Notes: a model not told the origin generated them from the sequence alone. Positions 26,964 to 36,589 are shown, numbered from the stretch's first letter. The stretch is DNA of 64,000 nt from Oceanimonas marisflavi (GCF_003049725.1 NZ_QAGM01000020.1:1-64000), one strand, 5' to 3'. Numbers and translations are program-made.

Positions 26964-27398
26964 ATGCAGGAAAATTTCTGGCAGACCAAAACCCTTGACG
27001 ACATGACCGACGAGGAATGGGAAGCCTTGTGTGACGGTTGTGGCAAGTGCTGTCTCAACAAGCTGATAGACGAAGACACCGACGAGCTGGTGCATACCAA
27101 TGTCGCCTGCGAACTGCTCAATACCCATAGCTGTGCGTGCAGTGATTATGCCAACCGGTTTGCCCGGGTACCGGACTGCCTGAAGATCACCCGTGAACAA
27201 CTGGGTGAATTTTACTGGCTGCCCTCCACCTGCGCCTACCGGGTGCTGGCCGAGGGAAAATCCCTGCCGTCCTGGCATCCTCTGCGCACCGGCTCCAAGA
27301 GCGCCATGCACAGAGCCGGCCAGTCGGTGCGGGGCAAGGTGGTGCCGGAATCAAAGGCCGGCGACTGGGAAGATCATATTATTACCTGGGCCAGCTGA
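26964..27398 (+). CDS. ycgN: YcgN-family cysteine cluster protein
   Basis: The 144-aa protein belongs to the YkgJ/YcgN (UPF0260) family. The Cys signature is [14 protein letters not shown] early, [19 protein letters not shown] in the middle and [12 protein letters not shown] later, probably binding zinc or an Fe-S cluster. The C-terminus [15 protein letters not shown] is conserved. It starts directly after the ycgM stop and overlaps the convergent dsbB 3' end by 17 bases. Function unknown. Confidence 0.92.
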   Translation: MQENFWQTKTLDDMTDEEWEALCDGCGKCCLNKLIDEDTDELVHTNVACELLNTHSCACSDYANRFARVPDCLKITREQLGEFYWLPSTCAYRVLAEGKSLPSWHPLRTGSKSAMHRAGQSVRGKVVPESKAGDWEDHIITWAS

Positions 27399-27885
27399 TC
27401 ACTCGCACGGCAATAAATACCAACGCCAGCGCGGCCAGCCCGCCGAAAATTCCCATCAGCCACTGCGGCATGGACAGCCCCAGCCAGTGCCAGTCGATGG
27501 AAGAACAGTCACCACTGGGGTAGAACACCGTCGGCCACCAGACATCCAGCTGAAACCAGGCGGGAAACTCGGCCACGGTGGAACACTGATGAAAGGGGGA
27601 AGGGTTGAGCTGGTAGCCCACATGTTCTTTGGCCAGTAAAAAGCCTTCTGCCGAGGCCGCCAGCCAGCCAGCCAGAGCCAGGTTGCCGACAAGCCTGTGC
27701 GCCGGGGCCAGCCAGCCCAGCAGGCCGGCCAGTATAATGCCCCCAAGGGCCGCACGCTGGTATACACACATCACGCAAGGGGCATAGTCTTCCACATACT
27801 GGTAGTAAAGCGCCGCCAGCAGCAGCGCTGTGCTGCCCAGCGTCAGCAGGGCCCAGGCAAGGCGAGTGTGGGAGAAGTGGTTCAA
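27382..27885 (-). CDS. dsbB: Disulfide bond formation protein DsbB
   Basis: The inner-membrane protein with four helices reoxidises DsbA and passes electrons to quinones. The two redox Cys pairs are present: CVMC after the first helix and the pair in QCSTVAEF...GDCSS in the second periplasmic loop. The frame opens at a GTG (27912), but a TTG at 27885 preceded by GAGGA gives 167 aa, closer to the family; the start remains uncertain. It is convergent with ycgN. Confidence 0.9.
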   Translation of the reverse strand: MNHFSHTRLAWALLTLGSTALLLAALYYQYVEDYAPCVMCVYQRAALGGIILAGLLGWLAPAHRLVGNLALAGWLAASAEGFLLAKEHVGYQLNPSPFHQCSTVAEFPAWFQLDVWWPTVFYPSGDCSSIDWHWLGLSMPQWLMGIFGGLAALALVFIAVRVISWPR

Positions 27886-28004
27886 GAAAAATCCTCGTCT
27901 GTTGGTGTACAAGGGCGGCGGGTTTGCTTGTGACGCTCAGGGCTGCTCTGTTATCATTTTTCTGCTTTTTACCATTTTTAACATTTGTGATACAGAGTGG
28001 TTTC

Positions 28005-28721
28005 ATGATCATCAAGGCACAAAGCCCGGCCGGTTTTGCGGAAGAATATATCATAGAGTCCATCTGGAACAGCCGGTTTCCACCCGGCTCGATTTTGCCG
28101 GCGGAGCGGGAGCTCTCGGAGCTGATAGGCGTTACCCGCACAACCTTGCGTGAAGTGCTGCACCGGCTGGCCCGTGATGGCTGGCTGACCATTCGTCATG
28201 GCAAGCCGACCCGGGTCAACAATTTCTGGGAAACCTCCGGGCTCAATATTCTTGAAACCCTGGCCCGGATGGATACAGAGAAAACGCCGGAGTTGATTGA
28301 CCATCTGTTGTCGGCCCGCACTCACATCAGCAGTATTTTTATTCGCGGTGCCATTCACCATCAACCCGATGAGGTGCTGGAGGTCGTGGCCGGACTGGAG
28401 CAGCTGGCTGATGATGCCGAGGCCTATGCCACCTTTGACTATCAGCTGCATCATCGTCTGGCCTTTGCGTCAGGCAATCCCATTTACGGGCTTATTCTCA
28501 ATGGTTTTAAGGGGCTGTACTGCCGGGTAGGGCGCTATTATTTTTCCCGGGCCGGCGCCCGTACTCTGGCAGCGGACTATTACCGTGGTCTGGCCGAGCA
28601 TGCCAGCGCCAACCGGGCCGAGGAAGTGGTGGAGCTGGTGCGGGACTATGGCAAGGCTTCCGGGCGGCTGTGGCAGGAAATGCGTGAGCAGCTGCCCGCC
28701 CCCTTGGTGCAGCCGTCATAA
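28005..28721 (+). CDS. fadR: Fatty acid metabolism regulator FadR
   Basis: The 238-aa GntR-family regulator represses beta-oxidation genes and activates fatty-acid synthesis genes; acyl-CoA releases it from DNA. The winged helix at about 10-75 includes [20 protein letters not shown] and [20 protein letters not shown]. The FadR C-terminal acyl-CoA domain includes [19 protein letters not shown]. The frame extends to 27924, but the ATG at 28005 gives the E. coli-like length. It is divergent from dsbB. Confidence 0.95.
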   Translation: MIIKAQSPAGFAEEYIIESIWNSRFPPGSILPAERELSELIGVTRTTLREVLHRLARDGWLTIRHGKPTRVNNFWETSGLNILETLARMDTEKTPELIDHLLSARTHISSIFIRGAIHHQPDEVLEVVAGLEQLADDAEAYATFDYQLHHRLAFASGNPIYGLILNGFKGLYCRVGRYYFSRAGARTLAADYYRGLAEHASANRAEEVVELVRDYGKASGRLWQEMREQLPAPLVQPS

Positions 28722-28750
28722 AAAAACGCCTCATTATGAGGCGTTTTTGT
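28721..28750. terminator. Bidirectional terminator between fadR and ycgB
   Basis: ACGCCTCAT (28726-28734) pairs with ATGAGGCGT (28736-28744), flanked by an A-run and a T-run, between convergent genes. Confidence 0.88.
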
Positions 28751-28760
28751 TACTTATCGG

Positions 28761-30281
28761 CTATTCCGGTTTGTTTTTGGGCGGGCAGCGGCTCAGCAGA
28801 GTGCCGCTGCCATCGGCTTCTTCCTGCTCCAGCAACACATCAAATCCCCATAACCGGTGTACATGCTTGATGACCTCATGGCATGAATCCGACAGCGGAA
28901 TGCGGTTATGGGGCACATGGCGCAGGGTCAGCGAGCGGTCGCCCTTGATCTCCACGTTGTAGACCTGAATGTTGGGTTCCAGGTTCGACAGGTTGTACTG
29001 ATTTGACAGGGTCTGACGTAGCTGCCGGTACCCGGCGTCGTCGTGAATGGCGGAAATTTCCAGATAATTGCGGGTATCGTCGTCGGCGACGGCAAACAGG
29101 TGCAGGTCGCGCATCACCTTGGGCGAGAGGAACTGGCTGACAAAGCTTTCATCCTTGAAATTCTCCATGGCAAAGTGCAGGGTTTTGACCCAGTCCGAGC
29201 CGGCAATATCCGGAAACCAGACCTTGTCCTCCTCGGTGGGGTGTTCGCAGATGCGGCGAATGTCCTGGAACATGGCAAAGCCGAGCGCATAAGGGTTGAT
29301 GCCCGAGTAATACTTGCTGTTGTAGGGCGGCTGGAAAATCACGTTGGTGTGGCTGTGCAGCACCTCCATCATAAAGCGATCGGTGACCAGGCCTTCGTCA
29401 TACATGTGCTGACAAATGGTGTAGTGCCAGAAGGTGGCCCAGCCTTCGTTCATGACCTGGGTTTGTTTCTGCGGATAAAAATACTGGCTTATCTTGCGCA
29501 CAATGCGCACGATTTCCCGCTGCCAGGGCTCCAGCAGAGGTGCATGCTTCTCAATGAAATACAGCAGGTTCTCTTCCGGCTCCCGGGGGTAGCGCAGTTT
29601 TTGTTTTTCTTTCGGATCCTCCATGCGGGGCAGGGTGCGCCACAGCTCGTTTACCTGGGTCTGCAGATAGGCTTCCCGGGCTTTCTGCCGGCGGCGCTCT
29701 TCGGCCAGCGACAGTTTCTGGGGTCGCTTGTAACGATCCACGCCATAGTTCATCAGGGCGTGACAGCTGTCGATCAGGCTCTCCACTTCGGATAAGCCGT
29801 ACTTCTCTTCGCATTCGTTAATATAATGTTTGGCGAACAGCAGGTAGTCGATGATCGACTCGGCATCGGTCCAGGTTTTGAACAGGTAGTTATTTTTGAA
29901 AAAGGAGTTATGACCATAGCAGGCGTGGGCCATGACCAGTGCCTGCATGGGCATGGTGTTTTCTTCCATCAGGTAGGCGATGCAGGGGTTGGAGTTGATC
30001 ACGATTTCGTAGGCAAGGCCCATCTGGCCTCGCTTGTAAGTCTGCTCGGTCTGAATGAACTTCTTGCCATAGGACCAGTGATGATAGCCAATGGGCATAC
30101 CGATGCTGGAGTAGGCGTCCATCATCTGCTCGCCGGTGATGATCTCTATCTGATTGGGATAGGTACTGAGCCCGTAGCTGTCGGCGATGCGGGCAATTTC
30201 CTTGTGATAGGCTTCGAGCAAATCGAAGGTCCAGTCCGGGCCGTCGCTGAGCGGCCGGCGTTTTTTCAATGCTTGGGCCAT
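28761..30281 (-). CDS. ycgB: SpoVR-family protein YcgB
   Basis: The 506-aa protein is the SpoVR family member found with YeaG and YeaH. GPDWTFDLLEAYHKEIARIA near the N-terminus, YPNQIEIITGEQMMDAYSSI and MPIGYHHWSYGKKF are typical, and NEGWATFWHY resembles the family's conserved His/Trp region. In E. coli ycgB is an RpoS-dependent stationary-phase gene; the biochemical role is unknown. It is 8 bases downstream of yeaH, so here the three genes form one operon. Confidence 0.94.
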   Translation of the reverse strand: MAQALKKRRPLSDGPDWTFDLLEAYHKEIARIADSYGLSTYPNQIEIITGEQMMDAYSSIGMPIGYHHWSYGKKFIQTEQTYKRGQMGLAYEIVINSNPCIAYLMEENTMPMQALVMAHACYGHNSFFKNNYLFKTWTDAESIIDYLLFAKHYINECEEKYGLSEVESLIDSCHALMNYGVDRYKRPQKLSLAEERRRQKAREAYLQTQVNELWRTLPRMEDPKEKQKLRYPREPEENLLYFIEKHAPLLEPWQREIVRIVRKISQYFYPQKQTQVMNEGWATFWHYTICQHMYDEGLVTDRFMMEVLHSHTNVIFQPPYNSKYYSGINPYALGFAMFQDIRRICEHPTEEDKVWFPDIAGSDWVKTLHFAMENFKDESFVSQFLSPKVMRDLHLFAVADDDTRNYLEISAIHDDAGYRQLRQTLSNQYNLSNLEPNIQVYNVEIKGDRSLTLRHVPHNRIPLSDSCHEVIKHVHRLWGFDVLLEQEEADGSGTLLSRCPPKNKPE

Positions 30282-30289
30282 GGGTTACC

Positions 30290-31558
30290 TCACGCAGCCT
30301 GTTTTCTGAACAGCTCCCGGAAGACGGGGTAAATGTCTTCCACCGAGCGAATATGCTCCATGGCAAAGGCCGGAAACTGCCGGGCAATGGATTCATATTC
30401 GTGCCACAGGCTCTGATGAGCCCGGTTGGTGATTTCGATATAGGTGTAATAGCGCACCAGCGGCATGATGTCTTTTTGCAGCAGCTGCCGGCACAGGGGC
30501 GAATCGTCAGCCCAGTTGTCACCGTCAGAGGCCTGGGCGGCATAGATATTCCACTGATCGGCCGGGTAACGCTCATTCATGACTTCTTTCATCAGCTGTA
30601 ATGCACTGGAAACGATGGTGCCGCCGGTTTCCTGGGAGTAAAAGAACTCCTGTTCGTCCACCTCCTTGGCCTGGGTATGATGACGGATAAACACCACGTC
30701 CACGTTTTTGTAGCTGCGGGTCAGAAACAGGTAAAGCAGCAGGTAAAAGCGTTTGGCCATGTCCTTGGTGGCCTGATCCATGGAGCCGGACACGTCCATC
30801 AGACAGAACATCACCGCCTGAGTGGAGGGCACCGGTCGTTTGACGAAGTTGTTGTAGCGCAAGTCAAAGGTGTCGATAAAGGGTACTGCCGCAATGCGTC
30901 GCCTGAGCTCGCTGATCTCGTCTTCCAGCTCCTGAATGCGGGCATAATTCTCCGCCGGTCGTTTGCACAGCTCTGCCAGCTCCTGCTCCAGCTCGGCCAC
31001 GGAGCGCTTTTTGCCCGCCTGCAGGGCGGTACGCCGGGCCAGAGACTGGCGCAATGAACGTACCACATTGATATTGGCCGGCACGCCGTCGGCGGTATAG
31101 CCGGCCCGAAAGGTTTTCATTTCGCTGATCTTGTTGAGTTTGTTTTTCTCCAGATTGGGCAGCTCCAGTCCGTCGAACAGCAAATCCAGATATTCATCCT
31201 TGGAGATCTGGAACACGAAGTCGTCCTGACCTTCGCCCTGGTTGCTGGCTTCCCCCTGGCCACTGCCACCACCGCCGCCCCCGGAAGGGCGATCGACCCG
31301 GTCACCGGTAACGAACTGATCATTACCCGGGTGCACCTGATCCCGGTGGCCACCCTTGCCGTGATGAAAGAAGGGCTCGGAGATGTCTCGTGTGGGTATG
31401 GAGACACTCTCGCCCTTGTCGATATCCTGAATGCTGCGTTTGAGCACCGCGTCGGACACCGCCTTTTTAAGCTGTTGTTTGTAGCGGCGAATGAAGCGCT
31501 GCCGGTTGACAGCGCTCTTGTTGCGGCCATTCAGTCGTCTGTCGATAAAATGCGCCAT
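30290..31558 (-). CDS. yeaH: YeaH/YhbH-family von Willebrand A-like protein
   Basis: The 422-aa DUF444 protein starts [20 protein letters not shown]. It has a Gly-rich linker ([20 protein letters not shown], near 95-115) and a C-terminal vWA-like domain with the metal site [20 protein letters not shown] and the later [16 protein letters not shown]. It functions with the kinase YeaG in stress and nitrogen-starvation responses in E. coli. It lies between yeaG and ycgB on the same strand. Confidence 0.94.
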   Translation of the reverse strand: MAHFIDRRLNGRNKSAVNRQRFIRRYKQQLKKAVSDAVLKRSIQDIDKGESVSIPTRDISEPFFHHGKGGHRDQVHPGNDQFVTGDRVDRPSGGGGGGSGQGEASNQGEGQDDFVFQISKDEYLDLLFDGLELPNLEKNKLNKISEMKTFRAGYTADGVPANINVVRSLRQSLARRTALQAGKKRSVAELEQELAELCKRPAENYARIQELEDEISELRRRIAAVPFIDTFDLRYNNFVKRPVPSTQAVMFCLMDVSGSMDQATKDMAKRFYLLLYLFLTRSYKNVDVVFIRHHTQAKEVDEQEFFYSQETGGTIVSSALQLMKEVMNERYPADQWNIYAAQASDGDNWADDSPLCRQLLQKDIMPLVRYYTYIEITNRAHQSLWHEYESIARQFPAFAMEHIRSVEDIYPVFRELFRKQAA

Positions 31559-31579
31559 GATTCCCCCAACTGATGACTA

Positions 31580-33502
31580 TCAGCTTGATTTGCGTACCCG
31601 CAGATACCACTCGGACAGCAGCCGTACCTGCTTGCGGGTATAACCCTTTTCCATCATGCGATCCACAAAGTCGTCGTGCTTTTTCTGCTCGTCGGCACTG
31701 GTTTTCGCATTGAAGGAAATGACCGGCAGAAGCTCTTCGGTATTGGAGAACATTTTCTTCTCGATAACGGTTCTGAGCTTTTCGTAGCTGGTCCAGTTGG
31801 GGTTTTTACCGGCGTTATTGGCCCGGGCCCGCAACACGAAGTTGACGATCTCGTTGCGGAAGTCCTTGGGGTTGCTGATGCCGGCGGGCTTTTCGATTTT
31901 TTCCAGCTCGGCGTTGAGCGCAGACCGGTCGAACAGCTGGCCGGTATCCGGGTCCCGGTATTCCTGATCCTGAATCCAGAAGTCGGCGTAGGTGACGTAA
32001 CGATCAAAGATGTTCTGGCCATACTCGGAATAGGACTCGAGGTAGGCGGTCTGAATTTCCTTGCCGATAAATTCCACGTATTTGGGAATAAGGTAACCCT
32101 TGATGAACTCCAGATAGCGATCGTGTACTTCCTGAGGATACTGCTCCCGCTCAATTTGCTGCTCGAGCACGTAGAACAGATGCACCGGGTTGGCGGCCAC
32201 TTCGGCGTGATCAAAGTTGAACACCCGGGACAGGATCTTGAACGCAAAGCGGGTAGAGAGTCCGGTCATGCCTTCATCCACCCCGGCGTAATCCCGGTAT
32301 TCCTGATAGGACTTGGCCTTGGGATCCGTGTCTTTCAGGGTTTCACCGTCGTATACCCGCATCTTGGAATAAATGCTGGAGTTTTCCGGCTCCTTGAGGC
32401 GGGACAGTACGGTAAATTGCGCCAGGGTTTCCAGGGTGCCCGGCGCACACTTGGCGGTGGACAGTTCACTGTTGGTCAGCAGTTTCTGGTAGATTTCCAC
32501 CTCTTCGGTGACCCGCAGACAGTAGGGCACCTTGACGATGTATACCCGGTCCAGGAACGCCTCATTGTTTTTGTTGTGCTTGAAGTGCTGCCATTCCGAC
32601 TCGTTGGAGTGGGCCAGGATAATGCCTTCAAAGGGCAGGGCGGAGAGCCCCTCGGTACCGTTGTAGTTACCTTCCTGGGTGGCGGTGAGCAGCGGGTGCA
32701 GCACCTTGATGGGCGCCTTGAACATTTCAACGAATTCCATCATGCCCTGGTTGGCCTTGCACAGGGCGCCGGAATAGGAATAGGCATCGGCATCGTCCTG
32801 GGCGTAATGCTCCAGCTTGCGAATGTCGACCTTGCCCACCAGGGAGGAGATGTCCTGGTTGTTGTCATCGCCGGGCTCGGTTTTGGCCACGGCAATCTGG
32901 TCGAGCACAGACGGATAGACCTTTTCTACGCGGAAGCGGGTAATGTCACCACCGTATTCGTGCAGGCGCTTGACTGCCCAGGGCGACATGATGGGCCGCA
33001 GATAGCGGCGTGGAATACCGTATTCCTGCTCCAGCACCGGGCCATCCTCGGCCATGTCGAACAGGCTGAAGGGATGGTCGTTTACCGGAGAGCCCTTGAT
33101 CCGGTAAATGGGCACCTTTTGCATCAGGGCCTTGAGGCACTCGGCCAGGGATGACTTACCGCCACCCACCGGGCCCAGCAGGTAGAGGATTTGTTTCTTT
33201 TCTTCCAGCCCCTGAGCGGCGTGCTTGAGGTAGGAAACGATTTGCTCGATGCTTTCTTCCATGCCGTAAAAATCGGCAAAAGCGGGATAGCGGGCGATTA
33301 CCCGGTTGGAAAACAGCCGGCTGTATCTCGGCACCTGAGCGGTGTCTATCATTTCCGGCTCACCGATGGCCATCAGCAACCGCTCGGAAGCGGAGGCGTA
33401 ACAGCCCTTGTCTTCGCGACAGAGGTCAAGAAACTCCTGAAGGCTGTATTCTTCTTCCTTGGCCTTTTCATAGCGCGTTTGATAATGCTCGAAAATACCC
33501 AT
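31580..33502 (-). CDS. yeaG: PrkA-type serine kinase / AAA protein YeaG
   Basis: The 640-aa protein has an N-terminal AAA-like domain (Walker A YLLGPVGGGKSSLAECLKAL near 108-127) and a C-terminal PrkA kinase-like region. SPVNDHPFSLF, YGIPRRYLRPIMSPWAVKRL and the final GYTRKQVRLLSEWYLRVRKS are almost identical to E. coli YeaG. The open frame adds two codons (MT), but GGGGGA before the ATG at 33502 and the start MGIFEHYQTRYEKAKEEEYS fit the family. Confidence 0.95.
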   Translation of the reverse strand: MGIFEHYQTRYEKAKEEEYSLQEFLDLCREDKGCYASASERLLMAIGEPEMIDTAQVPRYSRLFSNRVIARYPAFADFYGMEESIEQIVSYLKHAAQGLEEKKQILYLLGPVGGGKSSLAECLKALMQKVPIYRIKGSPVNDHPFSLFDMAEDGPVLEQEYGIPRRYLRPIMSPWAVKRLHEYGGDITRFRVEKVYPSVLDQIAVAKTEPGDDNNQDISSLVGKVDIRKLEHYAQDDADAYSYSGALCKANQGMMEFVEMFKAPIKVLHPLLTATQEGNYNGTEGLSALPFEGIILAHSNESEWQHFKHNKNNEAFLDRVYIVKVPYCLRVTEEVEIYQKLLTNSELSTAKCAPGTLETLAQFTVLSRLKEPENSSIYSKMRVYDGETLKDTDPKAKSYQEYRDYAGVDEGMTGLSTRFAFKILSRVFNFDHAEVAANPVHLFYVLEQQIEREQYPQEVHDRYLEFIKGYLIPKYVEFIGKEIQTAYLESYSEYGQNIFDRYVTYADFWIQDQEYRDPDTGQLFDRSALNAELEKIEKPAGISNPKDFRNEIVNFVLRARANNAGKNPNWTSYEKLRTVIEKKMFSNTEELLPVISFNAKTSADEQKKHDDFVDRMMEKGYTRKQVRLLSEWYLRVRKSS

Positions 33503-33854
33503 GGTCATTCCCCCTGATTTACTAGCGGCACCTGATTAAAAGGACAGGGCCGTGCGCACACACATTTCACATCCTTTAGTGATAAGGTTAGTCACGGTTT
33601 TACCATTGTGCTCGTGTAAGACACGGAAAAAACTGACAATTGTGTAACAAGCGAGTGGTTCTGGATGAAGCCACGAGTGCCGCCGATGCCTTGGGGACCG
33701 GCGGCACGGGCTCGTGGTCTGTTCAGCCGGTTTGCAGATGAGCAGTACAGGCGCCATTCAAGCCTGATGGGTCGTTAAAAATTATGACCATAACGTCAAC
33801 GTAAAGCGGGGGTGGTGGTGGCGAAATATGGCATCCTTTTTATGGTGTTTTACG
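33503..33854. other. Gene-free upstream region of yeaG
   Basis: No coding frame is convincing. The yeaG promoter should be here on the minus strand, but none was picked with confidence. GTCAACGTAAA at 33795-33805 is an exact inverted match to TTTACGTTGAC at 33849-33859. Confidence 0.4.
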
Positions 33855-33883
33855 TTGACTTCACATTTTGCACCGGTTACATT
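33848..33883 (+). promoter_or_regulatory. Orphan sigma70 promoter overlapped by a possible operator
   Basis: TTGACT (33855-33860), a spacer of exactly 17 bases and TACATT (33878-33883). The -35 box lies within TTTTACGTTGAC, whose core is repeated inverted at 33795-33805 and, as AACGTCAACGT, at 34030-34040. There is no gene immediately downstream; a terminator follows at 33981. Confidence 0.6.
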
Positions 33884-33889
33884 GTCCCT

Positions 33890-34007
33890 GCATCACGGTC
33901 TAACCACTTGCTGCAAGCCAATGAAAGCAACTTGTTAGGTGAGATGCGTAGCTCTGTTTAAGCACGTTTCCGTTTGTTTGACCCTCGTTATACGAGGGTT
34001 TTCTTTT
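33890..34007 (+). ncRNA. Candidate small regulatory RNA, about 118 nt
   Basis: The segment is bounded by a well-spaced promoter (start expected near 33890) and an intrinsic terminator (ACCCTCGT-TAT-ACGAGGGT then TTTCTTTT, 33981-34007). It contains no credible gene; the only ATG with a stop gives five codons. The 5' part (33898-33940) folds as an imperfect hairpin (CTAACCACTTGC against GCAACTTGTTAG). The remaining stretch is U-rich and single-stranded-looking, as in Hfq-dependent RNAs. It resembles none of the well-known E. coli sRNAs I can recall. Confidence 0.5.
33981..34007 (+). terminator. Intrinsic terminator of the candidate sRNA
   Basis: Perfect 8-bp stem ACCCTCGT/ACGAGGGT with a 3-base loop, followed by TTTCTTTT. 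Confidence 0.8.
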
Positions 34008-34189
34008 GCCTGTCCTTTGGTGTCTCGTTAACGTCAACGTGAATCTTCCTGCTGTTTTAGTTCTAATAATTTGAATGTTTTGACCGGCAAATTCCGATTT
34101 AACTCTTTCCGTACTCTCCTTAAGCTTGAAATCACGAAGCAAGACGGTGTTTTGATTATTCAGTATTACTGTATTAAGGAGCCTATAAC

Positions 34190-34780
34190 ATGACTCATAC
34201 CTTGATCCTGAAATCCAGCATTCTTGGTGATCAGTCCGAATCAGGGCAGTTGATTGACCATTTTGTATCCCGGATCCCCGCGTCCTCTTTTGTCAGCAGA
34301 GATCTGGCCGCCAGTCCGCTGCCGGTGCTGGATGGTGATGGTGCTCAGGCCTTGCGTGGTGGCGGTGAACTCAATGAGCCGCAGCGTGCTCTGCTGGCGC
34401 TTTCCAACGAGCTTATCGCCGAGCTAAGGGCGGCCGACCGGGTGGTCATTGCCGCGCCCATGTACAACTTTCATGTGCCGGTACAGCTGAAAGCGTGGAT
34501 TGACCTGGTGTGTCGGGCCGGGGTGACTTTCCGTTATACGGATAGAGGGCCGGAAGGATTACTCAAGGGCAAAAAAGCCATTGTGGTGACTACCCGCGGA
34601 GGATTGCACCGAGGCAGCTCTCTTGACCTGATCACGCCCTATATGCAGACCGTACTTGGATTTCTGGGGATTACTGAGGTGGAATTTGTTTATGCCGAAG
34701 GTCTCGCCATGGGGGAGGGAACCCGAGAGGCCGGGCTGAATGAAGCCCGAAACAGGCTGGCAGAGCTGGCTGCCGGCTAA
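34190..34780 (+). CDS. azoR: FMN-dependent NADH:quinone/azo oxidoreductase AzoR
   Basis: The 196-aa flavodoxin-fold enzyme reduces quinones and azo compounds using NADH. Family features are MTHTLILKSSILGDQSESGQ (phosphate-binding start), VVIAAPMYNFHVPVQLKAWI (FMN binding, MYNF) and VVTTRGGLHRGSSLD near FMN. The C-terminus GITEVEFVYAEGLAMGEGT is conserved. AAGGAG lies 9-10 bases before the ATG. It is a single-gene unit with a terminator at 34797. Confidence 0.93.
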   Translation: MTHTLILKSSILGDQSESGQLIDHFVSRIPASSFVSRDLAASPLPVLDGDGAQALRGGGELNEPQRALLALSNELIAELRAADRVVIAAPMYNFHVPVQLKAWIDLVCRAGVTFRYTDRGPEGLLKGKKAIVVTTRGGLHRGSSLDLITPYMQTVLGFLGITEVEFVYAEGLAMGEGTREAGLNEARNRLAELAAG

Positions 34781-34796
34781 GGCAGTACAGGATCCC

Positions 34797-34822
34797 AAAG
34801 GGCTGCATCTGCAGCCCTTTTT
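34797..34822. terminator. Terminator between azoR and the transaminase gene
   Basis: AAAGGGCTGCA pairs with TGCAGCCCTTT and is followed by TT. It lies between convergent genes. Confidence 0.85.
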
Positions 34823-34828
34823 GATGGT

Positions 34829-36151
34829 TCAGCCAAGGTGTTGGCGAATACAGCGCTCCAGTATGCCTATGGTCTGATCCACATGCTCCTTTTCAAGGAT
34901 AAGCGGCGGTGACATGGCAATGGCGTCGCCCAGGGAGCGCAGCATCAGCCCCTGCTCCCATGCCGAGCCCTGAATGCTGGCGCCGGTGGTGCCGGTCTGG
35001 CCGGCCGGAGCTTCGAATTCCACGGCGGCAATCAGTGAATAATTACGAATGTCGATCACGCCAGGAAGACCTTTGAGGCTGTGCAGGCCCAGCTCAAAGT
35101 AGCGGCTGATCTCGCCCTCGGCGGCCCCTCGGTAATACAGCCCCTCCTGTTCATACACATCCAGTGTGGCCATGGCGGCGGCACAGGCGAGGGGGTGGGC
35201 CGAGTAGGTATAGCCATGGAAAAATTCCACACCGCTGGCGCTGGACTCGACAATGGCATCATGAATGTGATCGCCGGCCAGTACTGCACCCATGGGGGCG
35301 GCGCCGTTGGTGAGCCCCTTGGCGGTGGTCATGATGTCGGGCTGTACATTAAATGTCTGGCTGGCAAAGGGAGTGCCGGTGCGACCAAATCCACAGATCA
35401 CTTCGTCAAAGATCAGCAGAATGCCGTACTGATCGCAGATCTCCCGAATACGCTGCAGATACCCCTCCGGAGGAGGCAGCACACCGCCGGCACCGGTAAT
35501 GGGCTCGATGATCACGGCGGCAATGCGGCTGGCATCGTGCAGCCTGATGAGTTTTTCCAGTTCGTTGGCCATCGCCACGCCACCATGCAGGGGCAGACCG
35601 CGGGAAAAGGCATTACGGCTCAGATCCTGGGTGTGGGAGAGATGATCGACAGGCAGCCACTGGCCAAAAGCCTTGTAGTTGCTGGTAATGCCACCCACCG
35701 AAATACCGCCGAAATTAACGCCGTGGTAACCCCTCTCACGGCCAATAAATAACTGTCGGCCGGCCTCTCCCCGGGCGTGGTGATAGGCCAGTGCCATTTT
35801 CAGTGCGGTTTCTACCGACTCGGATCCCGAGTTGGTGTAGAACACTTTGTTAAGATTACCCGGTGCCAGGCTGGCGAGCCGTTCCGACAGTTCAAAGGAC
35901 AGTGGGTGACCAAATCCAAAGCAGGGGGCGTAATCGAGCTCCCGGGCCTGACGGGCAATGGTTTCGGCAATATGCGGGTGGCCATGACCGGCGTTACAGC
36001 ACCACAGTCCGGCGGTCATGTCCAGAACCTGGCGGTTGTCATCGGTGAGCCAGTGCATACCCTTTGCACCGGTGAGCATACGGGGGCTGGCCTTGAAGCC
36101 CTTGTTGGGGGTGAAGGGCATCCAGTGGGCGTTTAACGACGTTTTGTTCAT
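34829..36151 (-). CDS. Class III omega-amino-acid:pyruvate transaminase
   Basis: The 440-aa PLP enzyme is similar to beta-alanine/omega-amino-acid:pyruvate aminotransferases (BauA type). LNAHWMPFTPNKGF and MTAGLWCCNAGHGHPHIAE mark the start of the fold; YTNSGSESVETALKMALAYH binds PLP phosphate, IFDEVICGFGRTG holds the cofactor Asp, and TTAKGLTNGAAPMGAV the PLP lysine. The frame extends to 36250, but the ATG at 36151 precedes the conserved start. The exact amine donor cannot be assigned. Confidence 0.88.
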   Translation of the reverse strand: MNKTSLNAHWMPFTPNKGFKASPRMLTGAKGMHWLTDDNRQVLDMTAGLWCCNAGHGHPHIAETIARQARELDYAPCFGFGHPLSFELSERLASLAPGNLNKVFYTNSGSESVETALKMALAYHHARGEAGRQLFIGRERGYHGVNFGGISVGGITSNYKAFGQWLPVDHLSHTQDLSRNAFSRGLPLHGGVAMANELEKLIRLHDASRIAAVIIEPITGAGGVLPPPEGYLQRIREICDQYGILLIFDEVICGFGRTGTPFASQTFNVQPDIMTTAKGLTNGAAPMGAVLAGDHIHDAIVESSASGVEFFHGYTYSAHPLACAAAMATLDVYEQEGLYYRGAAEGEISRYFELGLHSLKGLPGVIDIRNYSLIAAVEFEAPAGQTGTTGASIQGSAWEQGLMLRSLGDAIAMSPPLILEKEHVDQTIGILERCIRQHLG

Positions 36152-36388
36152 GCTGGCACTCTCTCGGACTCTTGTTATGGGCGCCGGTGGGCGCGGTAAT
36201 TGAAGCCAGTGTGAACAAAAGGCAATGACGGGAAAATCACTTTGTTTCAATGTTCAGTTTGGCTGGCTTCAACATGAGTGAATGTGAGCGCCGCTTTGAA
36301 TATTTTGTTATTCCAACATCCAAATATATTGGCAAATAATTAAAGGAACACGGTGAAATAGAAAGAAGAGTGGACAGCATGGAAAGCA

Positions 36389-36418
36389 AAAAGCCCGCTC
36401 AGTGAGCGGGCTTTTTTT
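36389..36418. terminator. Terminator of the tRNA-Val cluster
   Basis: AAAGCCCGCTC pairs with GAGCGGGCTTT. The T-run on the minus strand (TTTTTGCTTT) lies just beyond the last tRNA; a longer T-run exists on the plus strand. Confidence 0.8.
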
Positions 36419-36422
36419 AATC

Positions 36423-36499
36423 TGGTGCGTTCTAGTGGATTCGAACCACCGACCCCCACCATGTCAAGGTGGTGCTCTAACCAACTGAGCTAAGAACGC
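36423..36499 (-). tRNA. tRNA-Val (anticodon GAC)
   Basis: The 77-base gene includes an encoded CCA. The acceptor stem is GCGTTCT/AGAACGC, the anticodon stem CCACC/GGTGG with loop TTGACAT (anticodon GAC, decoding GUC/GUU), and the T arm contains GGTTCGAATCC. It closely matches E. coli valV/valW. Confidence 0.97.
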
Positions 36500-36512
36500 C
36501 TGACTTTGCAAC

Positions 36513-36589
36513 TGGTGCGTCCTAGTGGATTCGAACCACCGACCCCTACCATGTCAAGGTAGTGCTCTAACCAGCTGAGCTAAGGACGC
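36513..36589 (-). tRNA. tRNA-Val (anticodon GAC), variant copy
   Basis: 77 bases with encoded CCA and anticodon GAC. It differs from its two neighbours by paired changes: acceptor GCGTCCT/AGGACGC and anticodon stem CTACC/GGTAG, plus CAGCTGG in the D arm. Base pairing is preserved, so it should be functional. Confidence 0.97.

Noticed and set aside
33503-33854. Stationary-phase (RpoS) promoter for yeaG
   Set aside because: Expected from E. coli biology, but no distinctive extended -10 could be singled out by eye, so none is claimed.
33898-33940. Possible attC site (GTCTAAC...GTTAGGT with an imperfect stem)
   Set aside because: At 43 bp it is shorter than known attC sites, has no cassette gene around it, and is better explained as the 5' hairpin of the candidate sRNA.
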